Part shown: piece after piece, positions 39,901-49,469 of the stretch
Numbering within the stretch: position 1 is the stretch's first letter
How the letters are laid out: every line of letters starts with the position of its first letter
Assembly (NCBI RefSeq): GCF_017826695.1
Contig: NZ_JAFFZW010000005.1
Coordinates: forward strand, 124,001-188,000
Direction: 5' to 3'
DNA length: 64,000 nucleotides
Source of the DNA: Pseudomonas alliivorans
GTDB taxonomy: Bacteria > Pseudomonadota > Gammaproteobacteria > Pseudomonadales > Pseudomonadaceae
Notes under the pieces: model-generated
Databases searched by the model: none
What the model was told of the DNA's origin: nothing
What the model saw: the letters and a program-made list of their open reading frames with translations, nothing else
Translations under genes and position numbers: made by a program

Positions 39901-41365
39901 GGTCTCGGTCAAACTGGTGGCGGAAGCGGGCGTCGGCACGATTGCGGCCGGTGTCGCCAAAGCTTACGCCGACCTGATCACCATTTCCGGTTATGACGGC
40001 GGTACCGGTGCTTCGCCACTGACCTCCATCAAGTACGCCGGTGCGCCGTGGGAGCTGGGGCTGGCCGAAACTCACCAGACCCTGCGCGGCAACGATCTGC
40101 GCGGCAAGGTCCGCGTGCAGACCGACGGCGGCCTGAAAACCGGCCTCGACGTGATCAAGGCTGCGATTCTGGGTGCCGAGAGCTTCGGCTTCGGCACAGC
40201 GCCAATGATCGCGCTGGGCTGCAAATACCTGCGTATCTGCCACCTGAACAACTGCGCCACCGGCGTCGCGACTCAGAACGAGAAGCTGCGCAAGGATCAC
40301 TACATCGGCACGGTCGACATGGTGATCAACTTCTTCACTTACGTGGCTGAAGAGACGCGTGAGTGGCTGGCAAAACTGGGCGTGCGTTCGCTGGAAGAGC
40401 TGATCGGCCGTACCGATCTGCTGGAAATGCTGCCGGGTGAAACCGAGAAGCAGCAGCACCTGGACCTGACGCCGTTGCTGGGCAGCGACCACATTCCAGC
40501 TGACAAGCCTCAGTTCAGTCTCGTGGATCGCAACCCGCCATTCGACAAGGGCCTGCTGGCCGAGAAGATGGTAGAGCTCGCCAAACCGGCCATTGAAGCC
40601 CTCAGCGGCGGCGAGTACGAGATGGATATCTGCAACTGCGACCGCTCCATCGGCGCGCGGATTTCCGGCGAAATCGCCCGTCTGCATGGCAACCAGGGCA
40701 TGAACAAGGCGCCGATCACGTTCCGCTTCAAGGGCACGGCCGGTCAGAGTTTTGGCGTGTGGAACGCCGGTGGCCTGAACATGTACCTGGAAGGCGATGC
40801 CAACGACTACGTCGGCAAAGGCATGACCGCTGGCAAGCTGGTGATCGTGCCGCCCAAGGGCAGCCCGTTCAAGACCAACGAAAGCGCGATCATCGGCAAC
40901 ACCTGCCTGTACGGCGCGACCGGCGGCAAGCTGTTCGCGGCGGGCACGGCGGGTGAGCGTTTCGCGGTGCGTAACTCCGGTGCCCACACGGTTGTGGAGG
41001 GCACGGGCGACCATTGCTGCGAATACATGACCGGCGGCTTCGTCTGTGTCCTCGGCAAGACCGGCTACAACTTCGGTTCCGGCATGACCGGCGGTTTCGC
41101 CTACGTGCTGGATCAGGACAACACGTTCGTCGACCGCGTCAATCATGAGCTGGTTGAAATCCAGCGCATCAGCGGCGAGGCGATGGAGGCGTATCGCACT
41201 CACCTGCAGAGCGTGCTGAACGAGTACGTCGCGGAAACCGACAGTGAATGGGGTCGTAACCTTGCGGAAAATCTGGACGACTACCTGCGTCGTTTCTGGC
41301 TGGTCAAGCCCAAGGCTGCCAACCTGAAGTCGCTGCTCTCCAGCACCCGGGCGAACCCGCAATAA
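36920..41365 (+). CDS. gltB: Glutamate synthase (NADPH) large subunit
   Basis: A 1481-residue alpha subunit converting glutamine plus 2-oxoglutarate to two glutamates. A short propeptide precedes the catalytic Cys of the class II amidotransferase domain ([11 protein letters not shown], Cys17). A central domain, an FMN-binding synthase domain ([14 protein letters not shown]), the 3Fe-4S motif C-x5-C-x4-C in [16 protein letters not shown] and a C-terminal GXGXG beta-helix domain follow. ATG 36920 is used; GTG 36914 is in frame just upstream. gltD follows after 121 bp. Confidence 0.97.
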   Translation: MKAGLYQPDEFKDNCGFGLIAHMQGEPSHHLLQTAIQALTCMTHRGGINADGKTGDGCGLLIQKPDGFLRAKAKEHFGVDLPRQYAVGMVFLNQDDAKAEAARENMNREILAEGLELVGWRQVPIDTSVLGRLALERLPKIEQVYIGGEGLSDQEFAIKLFSARRRSSVANAADTEHYICSFSHKTIIYKGLMMPADLTAFFPDLSDERLQTAICVFHQRFSTNTLPKWPLAQPFRFLAHNGEINTITGNRNWAQARRTKFTNDLMELDELGPLVNRVGSDSSSMDNMLELMVTGGIDLFRGVRMIIPPAWQNVETMDPDLRAFYEYNSMHMEPWDGPAGVVMTEGRHAVCLLDRNGLRPARWVTTKNGYITLASEIGVWDYKPEDVIAKGRVGPGQIFAVDTETGQILDTDAIDNRLKSRHPYKQWLRKNALRIQATMEDNDHGSAFYNSDQLKQYMKMYQVTFEERDQVLRPLGEQGQEAVGSMGDDTPMAVLSRRVRSPYDYFRQQFAQVTNPPIDPLREAIVMSLEICLGAERNIFQESPEHASRVILSSPVISPAKWRSLMNLDRPGFERYIIDLNYDEQMGLEAAVRNVADQAEEAVRSGHTLIVLSDRHIAPGKLPVHASLAVGAVHHRLTEQGLRCDSNILVETATARDPHHFAVLIGFGASAVYPFLAYEVLGDLIRTGEVLGDLYEVFKNYRKGITKGLLKILSKMGISTVASYRGAQLFEAIGLSEEVCNTSFRGVPSRLKGARFVDIEAEQKALAAEAWSPRKPIQQGGLLKFVFGGEYHAYNPDVVSTLQAAVQQGDYSKFKEYTSLVDKRPVSMIRDLLQVKTLDQPLSIDEIEPLPEILKRFDSAGISLGALSPEAHEALAEAMNRLGARSNSGEGGEDPARYGTIRSSKIKQIATGRFGVTPEYLVNADVLQIKVAQGAKPGEGGQLPGGKVNGLIAKLRYAVPGVTLISPPPHHDIYSIEDLSQLIFDLKQVNPAALVSVKLVAEAGVGTIAAGVAKAYADLITISGYDGGTGASPLTSIKYAGAPWELGLAETHQTLRGNDLRGKVRVQTDGGLKTGLDVIKAAILGAESFGFGTAPMIALGCKYLRICHLNNCATGVATQNEKLRKDHYIGTVDMVINFFTYVAEETREWLAKLGVRSLEELIGRTDLLEMLPGETEKQQHLDLTPLLGSDHIPADKPQFSLVDRNPPFDKGLLAEKMVELAKPAIEALSGGEYEMDICNCDRSIGARISGEIARLHGNQGMNKAPITFRFKGTAGQSFGVWNAGGLNMYLEGDANDYVGKGMTAGKLVIVPPKGSPFKTNESAIIGNTCLYGATGGKLFAAGTAGERFAVRNSGAHTVVEGTGDHCCEYMTGGFVCVLGKTGYNFGSGMTGGFAYVLDQDNTFVDRVNHELVEIQRISGEAMEAYRTHLQSVLNEYVAETDSEWGRNLAENLDDYLRRFWLVKPKAANLKSLLSSTRANPQ

Positions 41366-41377
41366 GCGCAACTGCAC

Positions 41378-41396
41378 GCGGCGTGTTTCACGCCGC
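41378..41396 (+). promoter_or_regulatory. Intercistronic hairpin 1, gltB-gltD
   Basis: GCGGCGTG-TTT-CACGCCGC is a perfect 8-bp GC-rich stem 12 bp after the gltB stop, without a following T-run. It may protect the gltB mRNA end or modulate read-through into gltD. Confidence 0.45.
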
Positions 41397-41439
41397 ACGA
41401 CCACAGCAGTGCGCGAACGCCTGCGAACATGATTTCCTG

Positions 41440-41466
41440 CAGCTTCACGGCCATGGCCTGAAGCTG
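41440..41466 (+). promoter_or_regulatory. Intercistronic hairpin 2, gltB-gltD
   Basis: CAGCTTCA and TGAAGCTG pair around an inner self-complementary GGCCATGGCC, with one bulged C. The stem ends about 20 bp before the gltD ATG, close enough to influence ribosome access. Confidence 0.45.
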
Positions 41467-41483
41467 TCGTGTAGAGGTTCTAG

Positions 41484-42905
<1,422 letters not shown>

Positions 42906-42981
42906 TGGTTTCGGCGCTGTAAATCGAGAGCGTTAAGCCTTCAGTCCGCAACTGCCTGATCTGATCGCCCCAACAACTTAC

Positions 42982-43071
42982 CCTGTGGGAGGGGGCTTGC
43001 CCGCGATGAACGATGACACGGATCGTCTGACACACCGCGCCGACTTCATCGCCGGCAAGCCGTCTCCCACA
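42982..43071. repeat. REPIN: inverted REP pair, type A spacer
   Basis: Inverted arms (CCTGTGGGAGGGGGCTTGCC and GCCGGCAAGCCGTCTCCCAC) flank a spacer that is the reverse complement of the spacer at 4698-4788 with one difference. It occupies the start of the 418-bp gap after gltD; a LuxR-box-like palindrome (43169) is the only other structure seen there. Confidence 0.85.
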
Positions 43072-43168
43072 ATGCAGCGTTTAGTCAGTTAATCATCTGT
43101 TGTTTGGCGGGCGCAGGTTCCGCGCCTCAAGTCTGACCAGCCTTCATCAGGCTGTTTCCCCGCCTTTG

Positions 43169-43184
43169 CTGTCAGTTCTGACAG
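43169..43184. promoter_or_regulatory. Palindrome upstream of protease, LuxR-box-like
   Basis: CTGTCAGTTCTGACAG is a 16-base near-perfect palindrome sharing both half sites with 13956-13971. It differs from the core of the P. aeruginosa lasB operator (CTGCCAGTTCTGGCAG, from memory) at two symmetric bases. It lies about 140 bp upstream of the protease start. Confidence 0.5.
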
Positions 43185-43323
43185 TTCCCGCTTCCGACTC
43201 ATTTCGTTTTACTGAAAACCGGTCCAGCGAGTCATGACTCGTCTGACAGGCCTCAACCTCGACGTGCGTTGCAGGATCGCAGCGGCGTTGTAACGAAAAA
43301 CAGTCACGATCAGGGAGTTGATC

Positions 43324-44084
43324 ATGAACAAGCTACTCGCGTTAATTTTTCTGGTCGCCACTCTGGGTGGCTGTGTCGCGGACCGTTCCACCGATGGCAT
43401 CGGAAAGATCATCGGCGGTGAGCCCGCACCTCGCGGGCAATATCCGTTTTTTGCGGCACTGGTCAAGGAAGATGGTGCGCATGTCTGTGGTGGTGCGCTG
43501 ATTGCGCCTCAATGGGTTTTGACCGCTGAGCACTGTCTGCGCGACACTCAAGCGCGCCTGGTCAGTATCGGTCTTGAGCAGTATCGACCCGAACTCATCG
43601 AGAAAGAGCGCATCGCAATCGGCAAGATTTTCCCTCATGCGGATTTGAACCGGGGCCAATACGACATCGCTCTGGTCAAGCTGACCCGTCCAGCGCAGAG
43701 CACTGATTTCCTTAGGCTGGACAGCCATCAGGCACCTGTCCCGCTCAGGGACGGCTCTCCGGTGACGCTGATCGGGCTGGGTAGAACCGACGCCGGCGAA
43801 TTGTCCGATGTCTTTACCAGGGACAGGGCCGTGTACTGACTGATGTGCGGTGCATCTACGTTCCAGAAGGCTACCCCGACACTCACTTCAATCCGGAAAA
43901 CAACATCTGCGCGGGCTACAATCAGGCGGGTGGTGATTCCGGTGGGCCTCTCCTGTATCGCGTTGGAAATGACTATGTTGAAGTCGGGCTGGTCAGTCGT
44001 ACGCTGTTCGACGGCACCGGTCAGTACACGCGCGTGTCTTTTTTTGAAGACTGGATAAAAAATATCATGCAATCCAACCCGTAA
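43324..44084 (+). pseudogene. Frameshifted trypsin-like serine protease lipoprotein
   Basis: A lipoprotein-type chymotrypsin-fold (S1) protease split by one frameshift. ATG 43324 follows GGGAG and begins MNKLLALIFLVATLGGC, a lipobox with Cys17. Mature-type KIIGGEPAPRGQYPFFAALV and the catalytic His (VLTAEHC) and Asp (YDIALVKL) are in the first frame, which stops at 43839. The sequence continues in another frame from about 43812 as LYQGQGRVLTDVRCIYVPEG, with the catalytic Ser in GGDSGGPLLY, and ends at 44084. One missing base near 43811-43815 explains the break. It could be a real inactivation or a sequencing error. Confidence 0.85.
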
Positions 44085-44146
44085 AAAATCAGGGCTGAGT
44101 GACTTCAGTCACCCACCGGCTCCTGCGGCAAATCGACCCGATAGAT

Positions 44147-44174
44147 AAAAGGCACGGCTCTTGCCGTGCCTTTT
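44147..44174 (+). terminator. Terminator before hemE
   Basis: AAAAGGCACGGC and GCCGTGCCTTTT form a 12-bp stem with a TCTT loop, about 62 bp after the protease stop and 48 bp before hemE. Confidence 0.85.
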
Positions 44175-44221
44175 GCGTCGCGCTCTGAGAAAATGCCCGC
44201 ACTTTTATAGCGGATGCCGAC

Positions 44222-45289
44222 ATGACTGCCCTGAAGAACGACCGTTTCCTGCGCGCCCTGCTCAAGCAACCCGTGGACATGACCCCTGTCTGGATGATGC
44301 GTCAGGCGGGCCGCTATCTGCCCGAGTACCGTGCCAGCCGCGCCAGCGCCGGGGACTTCATGAGCTTGTGCAAGAACCCGCAGTTCGCCTGTGAAGTCAC
44401 GCTGCAGCCGCTGGATCGCTACCCGCTGGACGCGGCGATCCTGTTCTCCGATATTCTGACCATTCCCGATGCGATGGGGCTGGGCCTGTATTTCGAAACC
44501 GGCGAAGGCCCGCGTTTCAAGAAGACTGTCAGCACACTGGCTGACATCGAAGCCCTGCCGATCCCTGACGCGCAGAAGGATCTGGGTTACGTGATGGACG
44601 CGGTCAGCACCATCCGCCGCGAACTCAATGGTCGCGTTCCGCTGATCGGCTTTGCCGGCAGCCCGTGGACACTGGCGACCTATATGGTCGAAGGCGGCTC
44701 GTCGAAGGACTTCCGTAAATCCAAGGCGATGCTCTACGACAACCCGCAAGCCATGCACCTGTTGCTGGACAAGCTGGCGCAGTCGGTCACCACTTACCTC
44801 AACGGCCAGATTTTGGCGGGTGCGCAGGCGGTGCAGATTTTCGACAGTTGGGGCGGCAGCCTGTCTTCGGCGGCCTATCAGGAGTTTTCTCTGGCGTACA
44901 TGCGCAAGATCGTCAACGGCCTGATCCGCGAGCATGACGGTCGCAAGGTGCCGGTGATTCTGTTCACCAAGGGTGGCGGATTGTGGCTGGAAAGCATTGC
45001 CGATGCCGGTGCCGATGCATTGGGGCTGGACTGGACCTGCGACATCGGTGAAGCGCGTCGGCGTGTCGGCAGCAAGGTTTCATTGCAGGGCAACATGGAC
45101 CCTACCGTGCTGTATGCGCGTCCTGAAGCGATCCGCCAGGAAGTCGCACGCATTCTCGCCAGCTACGGCAGCGGCACCGGTCATGTGTTCAATCTGGGTC
45201 ATGGCATTACGCCGGAAGTCGACCCCGCGAATGCGGGCGCTTTCATTGAGGCGGTCCACGAATTGTCGGCGCAGTATCACCAGAACTGA
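44222..45289 (+). CDS. hemE: Uroporphyrinogen decarboxylase
   Basis: A 355-residue cytoplasmic enzyme converting uroporphyrinogen III to coproporphyrinogen III in haem synthesis. It carries the signature [16 protein letters not shown] near the N-terminus, the substrate-site Asp in [14 protein letters not shown], and [16 protein letters not shown] in the middle, and has the normal family length. The upstream ribosome site is weak. hemE downstream of gltBD is usual in Pseudomonas. Confidence 0.97.
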   Translation: MTALKNDRFLRALLKQPVDMTPVWMMRQAGRYLPEYRASRASAGDFMSLCKNPQFACEVTLQPLDRYPLDAAILFSDILTIPDAMGLGLYFETGEGPRFKKTVSTLADIEALPIPDAQKDLGYVMDAVSTIRRELNGRVPLIGFAGSPWTLATYMVEGGSSKDFRKSKAMLYDNPQAMHLLLDKLAQSVTTYLNGQILAGAQAVQIFDSWGGSLSSAAYQEFSLAYMRKIVNGLIREHDGRKVPVILFTKGGGLWLESIADAGADALGLDWTCDIGEARRRVGSKVSLQGNMDPTVLYARPEAIRQEVARILASYGSGTGHVFNLGHGITPEVDPANAGAFIEAVHELSAQYHQN

Positions 45290-45300
45290 GTCGTCATTGC

Positions 45301-45330
45301 CTGATCGTGCCTGTCGGTGGGCACGATCAG
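45301..45330. terminator. Hairpin between convergent hemE and lipocalin genes
   Basis: CTGATCGTGCC and GGCACGATCAG form a perfect 11-bp stem with an 8-base loop in the 59-bp gap between converging genes. It probably serves both directions, though T-runs are short. Confidence 0.7.
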
Positions 45331-45348
45331 ACTTCTCCGCTTGAACCG

Positions 45349-45927
45349 TTACTTCGCTTCTTTGCCAATCTTCGAATCATCCTCGCGCCAGATCAGGCGT
45401 GAGGTGTCGTAACCCTGTTGGCGAGCCTTGCTCAGCATGTCCTGTTTGACCGATTCGGAGACGGTCGGCGTGCGCGACAGCAGCCACAGGTATTTGCGGT
45501 CCGGGTTGCCGACCACGGCGGTCTTGTAGCCGTTGCCGATGTCCAGTACCCAGTAATCACCCTTGGCGACGCCCGGCAGCAGACGCGAGAACCAGTTGTC
45601 GAACACGACCCACAGTTTGTCGGTCTTGCCCGGCACCTGCGGTGTCGCTGTGCCGGTCGCTTCCTGCCACTCGCCCTCGAGGGTGCGGCAGCGGTTGGTC
45701 ACGGCAATAGTGCCGTCATCCTTGAGTGCGTAATGGGCTTCGGACTGGGCGCACTTGCGCTGGAAGAACATGGGCAAGCGCGCCAGCTCGTACCAGGTGC
45801 CCTGATACTGCTTGAGATCGACGCTGTCGACGGTCCTCGGCTCGAGGTTGTCAGCCGAGTGTGCAAAGCCGATTGCCAGGAAACTGGCCATCACGAAGAT
45901 ACCAAACCGAACGAGTACCTTGATCAT
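45349..45927 (-). CDS. Lipocalin-family exported protein (Blc-like)
   Basis: A 192-residue bacterial lipocalin resembling Blc, predicted to bind fatty acids or phospholipids in the envelope. The lipocalin motif DLKQYQGTWYELARLP (GxW) follows the signal peptide, and DYWVLDIGNGYKTAVVGNP and LWLLSRTP fit Blc-type strands. The signal peptide (FVMASFLAIGFAHSADN) has no Cys, so unlike E. coli Blc it should not be lipidated. It starts 2 bp after the small lipoprotein gene and is likely co-transcribed with it. Confidence 0.88.
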   Translation of the reverse strand: MIKVLVRFGIFVMASFLAIGFAHSADNLEPRTVDSVDLKQYQGTWYELARLPMFFQRKCAQSEAHYALKDDGTIAVTNRCRTLEGEWQEATGTATPQVPGKTDKLWVVFDNWFSRLLPGVAKGDYWVLDIGNGYKTAVVGNPDRKYLWLLSRTPTVSESVKQDMLSKARQQGYDTSRLIWREDDSKIGKEAK

Positions 45928-45929
45928 GT

Positions 45930-46184
45930 TTATTTGAGGCCCTGGCCCGAGAACAGCACGACCTTGTCGGCTGCGTACTGGACGCTGATGAAGGTGTTCT
46001 GATCACCCCAGGTGCAACTGGACATGCCTAGCGCACCCGAGCACTCGGTCGGGCTGCCCAGCAGGGACTCGACCTGAGCCTTGGGCATGCCAGCGGAGAG
46101 CTTGGCGTAATTCTCCTGGGTGATTTTGCTGCACGCAGCCAGAAACACGCAAAACGACAGTAACGCGACATAGCGCAAGGACAT
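45930..46184 (-). CDS. Small lipoprotein, SmpA/OmlA-like fold
   Basis: An 84-residue lipoprotein with lipobox LAAC (Cys18). The mature part contains ENYAKLSAGMPKAQVESLLG, the pattern of BamE/SmpA-like and DUF3862 domains, plus two Cys that could form a disulfide. Function is unknown; it forms an envelope pair with the lipocalin gene. Confidence 0.78.
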   Translation of the reverse strand: MSLRYVALLSFCVFLAACSKITQENYAKLSAGMPKAQVESLLGSPTECSGALGMSSCTWGDQNTFISVQYAADKVVLFSGQGLK

Positions 46185-46318
46185 GGATGTAGCTCCTGAA
46201 CGGAAGGGGGTCGCGTCGCAACGCAGGCTGATGCAGCCTGACGCTGGCGCAATACCGAAAGCTTAGAAGAGAAAAACCCGATCTGGTTCCCGGCAGGCGC
46301 GAGGATTTATCTGGCCGA

Positions 46319-46921
46319 TCAGAAGCTTGAGCCGGGTTTCTTGAGAAATTCTATCTCTTCGTCGGTCGATGACCTGCCCAGAATGGCATTGCGATGCGGA
46401 AAGCGCCCAAAACGGGCAATGATCTTCTGATGGCGTTCGGCGTAATCCAGACTGCTCTTGAAGTAGTCTCTATCCGTGGCGGGCAGCAGGGGAAGCAGGC
46501 GGGCAAAGCAGGCGATGGCCCGATTCTGGTCGGCGAGGTCTTCACTGTGTTCCAGCACCAGATAGATAAAGGTGCGCTGCAACGGATCCAGATGCTGATC
46601 GCGCTCCAGCTTCAAGCCGTGTTTGACCAGTGACTGCGCACGCGAGTCGCCGGCGAAGGCTTTGGGGGTGTCGCGATGGATCATGCGCGGCAGTTGATCG
46701 AGCAACAGGATCAACGCCAGCCAGCCCTTGGGGTTTTCCGCCCATTCGGCCAGTCCGCCTGAAAGAGCCTTTTCGACCTGATCACCAAAGCGCTCTCGCG
46801 CTTCGGTGTCATTGGCCTTCTTCTTGCCAAACCAGAGCGTGTTTCTGGATTTCACCACTTCAGTGGGCGATTCGGCAGAACCGAACCACCAGTCGAGCAG
46901 CGGCAGCCAGGGCGCACGCAT
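46319..46921 (-). CDS. DUF924 family protein
   Basis: A 200-residue all-helical protein of the DUF924/YPO1639 type, related to TPR-like folds, with no known activity. Conserved features seen are LDWWFG, LWFGKK, LALILLLDQLPRMIHRDTPKAFAGD and RFGRFPHRNAILGR. ATG 46921 follows AGAGGAA; the longer in-frame extension overlaps fbp and is rejected. It starts 13 bp after the fbp stop, so it is probably in an fbp operon. Confidence 0.85.
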   Translation of the reverse strand: MRAPWLPLLDWWFGSAESPTEVVKSRNTLWFGKKKANDTEARERFGDQVEKALSGGLAEWAENPKGWLALILLLDQLPRMIHRDTPKAFAGDSRAQSLVKHGLKLERDQHLDPLQRTFIYLVLEHSEDLADQNRAIACFARLLPLLPATDRDYFKSSLDYAERHQKIIARFGRFPHRNAILGRSSTDEEIEFLKKPGSSF

Positions 46922-46934
46922 CGGTCTGTTCCTC

Positions 46935-47945
46935 TTACTCTTTATGGTAAGCGGTGGCGCGCTCGACTTCCTGTTTCGAGCCCAGGAACACCGCGACACG
47001 CTGGTGCAGACCTTCAGGCTGAATGTCGAGGATGCGCTGATGGCCATCAGTGGACGCGCCGCCTGCCTGTTCAACGAGGAACGACATCGGGTTGGCTTCG
47101 TACATCAGGCGCAGTTTGCCCGGCTTGGAAGGCTCGCGACTGTCACGTGGGTACATGAACAGACCACCGCGGGTCAGGATGCGGTGCACGTCGGCAACCA
47201 TCGCCGCGACCCAGCGCATGTTGTAGTTCTTCTTCAGCGGACCTTCTTCGCCTTGCAGCAACTCTTCCACGTAACGCTGAACCGGGGCTTCCCAGTGGCG
47301 TTGATTGGACATGTTGATGGCGAATTCCTGAGTGGTCTCGGGAATGGTGATGTCTTCGTGAGTCAACACGAAGCTGCCCATTTCGCGGTCCAGCGTGAAG
47401 CCTTTGACGCCGTCACCCAGGGTCAGGATCAGCATTGTCTGTGGACCGTAGATCGCATAACCGGCAGCGACCTGCTCGGTGCCTGGCTGCAGGAAAGCCT
47501 TTTCGTTCAGGGCTTCGTTCTGGCTCAGGTACTGGTTCGGGCAACGCAGCACGGAGAAGATGGTGCCGACCGGCGCGTTGATGTCGATGTTGGACGAACC
47601 GTCCAATGGGTCGAACACCAGCAGGTAGGCGCCTTTAGGGTATTTGCCGGGAATCTGGTAGGCGTTGTCCATTTCTTCGGACGCCATGCCTGCCAGGTGA
47701 CCGCCCCATTCGTTGGCTTCCAGCAGGATCTCGTTGGAGATCACGTCGAGCTTTTTCTGTACTTCGCCCTGCACGTTCTCGGTACCCATGCTGCCGAGTA
47801 CGCCGCCCAGCGCGCCTTTGGAGACGGCGTGGCTGATTTCCTTGCATGCTCGCGCCACTACTTCGATCAGGAAGCGCAGATCGGCAGGAGTGTTGTTGCT
47901 GCGGGTCTGCTCAATCAAGTAGCGACTTAGTGTAACGCGGGACAT
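46935..47945 (-). CDS. fbp: Fructose-1,6-bisphosphatase class I
   Basis: A 336-residue cytoplasmic gluconeogenic enzyme hydrolysing fructose 1,6-bisphosphate. The metal/substrate motif [18 protein letters not shown] is intact, as is the acidic ASEEMDNAY region and the C-terminal [17 protein letters not shown]. Pseudomonads lack phosphofructokinase, so this step supplies hexose phosphate during growth on organic acids (general knowledge). Confidence 0.96.
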   Translation of the reverse strand: MSRVTLSRYLIEQTRSNNTPADLRFLIEVVARACKEISHAVSKGALGGVLGSMGTENVQGEVQKKLDVISNEILLEANEWGGHLAGMASEEMDNAYQIPGKYPKGAYLLVFDPLDGSSNIDINAPVGTIFSVLRCPNQYLSQNEALNEKAFLQPGTEQVAAGYAIYGPQTMLILTLGDGVKGFTLDREMGSFVLTHEDITIPETTQEFAINMSNQRHWEAPVQRYVEELLQGEEGPLKKNYNMRWVAAMVADVHRILTRGGLFMYPRDSREPSKPGKLRLMYEANPMSFLVEQAGGASTDGHQRILDIQPEGLHQRVAVFLGSKQEVERATAYHKE

Positions 47946-48089
47946 GGATAGCTCCGAAAATAGGGGGTATGAAAACCCGCGCAGTTTAACGCGAGTAGCG
48001 ACGTAATACTGCTATCAGACTGGCTTATGACTGTTTCAGTTCATACGCCGGATCAGCGTAGCTGGAATCCGGCGGTCCTGGATGGCCTG

Positions 48090-49469
48090 TCAGCGTTTCG
48101 ACGCGCGCAAGGTGCTCATCGCCATCCAGCCCAGAAAAAGCACGCCCAGCACCAGCACGGCCCAGAGTCCGATGCGCTTGAAGTCGATGCTTTCCTGTAC
48201 TGCCGGCAACGGGGCAGCCATGTTGGCGACTGTAGCGGTGGTCGGTTTCGCCGTGCCGAGCGTGGCCAGTTTCTGCGGGGTGAAATCGGGAATGAGCATC
48301 GCCAGCGAGAGGTTGGCGGCTTTGACGGAGGTATTGCCTACCGCGAGGGTGAACGGCCCGTTGCCACGCGCCAGAAACACCACTTCACTGGCTCGCACGG
48401 CGACACTCAGTGCTGGCGCTTCGGTGCCCAGTCCGCCACCGCGGTCATCGACCACCAGTTTGAGGTGCTGGACGATGCGCCCGGACAATTGCAACTGATC
48501 CTGAACCACATCGCTGCCATTTTGCGTCAGGCGATACAGCAGCCCGCTGCTGACCGGTTGCCAGGGCTGTCTGATGTCGCTGCGGGCATAGAGAGTGCCC
48601 GGTGCGAGGCTGTTGGGCTGGTCGATGTCGACTTTTACGCGCTCGACCGGCAGGCCCGCAGGCAGCTCCCAGACATATTCGTTGGCCTTTTCGACCATGC
48701 CAGCGACCGGTGGTGACCAGGTCAGCGGCGGGGTCGGCGTTTCGCTGTCAGCGGCAAACAGGTGGGCCGAGATCAGCGTGGGCGCGCTGTGCGGCGAGCG
48801 CCACAACAGGCGCAGATAGCGAGCGCTCTGACCGGGCAGACCGACTTCACGCTGATCGACCACTTCGTCGGCGAACGAAAGGCGTGCAACCTGTCCTTCA
48901 CCCCAGTTGCGCCAGTGCTGAAGGTCATCGCTGGCCTCAATGCTGAAACTCTGGAAACCCTCGCGCTCGGCGCTCCAGTCGATGATCAGTTGTTCAAGCG
49001 GGGCTTTGATCGCACTGGTATCCAGCAGCCAGCCGCGCAGCACTTCTTCGCCCGCCTCGATGTCGCTTTGCGGCTGGACCTCGATCACTGTGCCATTGGT
49101 GGCGCGCTCGATGCGAATGACCGGCGGAGCGTCACCGGCTTCCTGGGTGCTGTAGAGCGCGAACCATTTGACCGGAATCGGCGTGGGCTCCTGTTCCTGC
49201 GAAGCCTGCTTCTGATTCAGGGCATACGCCTGGGGCTGACCTTCGTTATTGAAAACGCGCAGATCGCTCAGGTCGGCCTGCCGCGCATTGAGCTGCACCG
49301 AAAGCGGCAGTTCGATGCGATACCAAGGGCCGTCACCGCTCAGGGTCAGCGGCGTCTGGCTGGCGAAATCGGCCGGTTTGTCTTGAGCATGGGCGGCCAT
49401 CGTCGTGCACAGGGTCATGCCGAGCACAGCGATTTTCAAGGTTGAGCGACTCAAGAACGGTTTCCTCAT
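48090..49469 (-). CDS. DUF3999 envelope protein
   Basis: A 459-residue protein with a signal peptide (LKIAVLGMTLCTTMAAHAQD) and a long periplasmic beta-rich region, including a discoidin-like part (GFQSFSIEASDDLQHWRNWG and RYLRLLWR). A single C-terminal membrane anchor (IGLWAVLVLGVLFLGWMAMS) precedes a short basic tail. Function is unknown. Its start overlaps the stop of the DUF2339 gene by 4 nt, so the two are translationally coupled and probably form one complex. Confidence 0.83.
   Translation of the reverse strand: MRKPFLSRSTLKIAVLGMTLCTTMAAHAQDKPADFASQTPLTLSGDGPWYRIELPLSVQLNARQADLSDLRVFNNEGQPQAYALNQKQASQEQEPTPIPVKWFALYSTQEAGDAPPVIRIERATNGTVIEVQPQSDIEAGEEVLRGWLLDTSAIKAPLEQLIIDWSAEREGFQSFSIEASDDLQHWRNWGEGQVARLSFADEVVDQREVGLPGQSARYLRLLWRSPHSAPTLISAHLFAADSETPTPPLTWSPPVAGMVEKANEYVWELPAGLPVERVKVDIDQPNSLAPGTLYARSDIRQPWQPVSSGLLYRLTQNGSDVVQDQLQLSGRIVQHLKLVVDDRGGGLGTEAPALSVAVRASEVVFLARGNGPFTLAVGNTSVKAANLSLAMLIPDFTPQKLATLGTAKPTTATVANMAAPLPAVQESIDFKRIGLWAVLVLGVLFLGWMAMSTLRASKR

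Noticed and set aside
39416..41404. A 662-codon open frame antisense to gltB
   Set aside because: It is a composition artefact of the conserved gltB codons, without start signal or homology pattern.
43120..43140. Possible HrpL (hrp) box because of GGTTCC near 43131
   Set aside because: The required partner CCAC/GTGG at 15-16 bp spacing is absent, so no type III secretion promoter is claimed.
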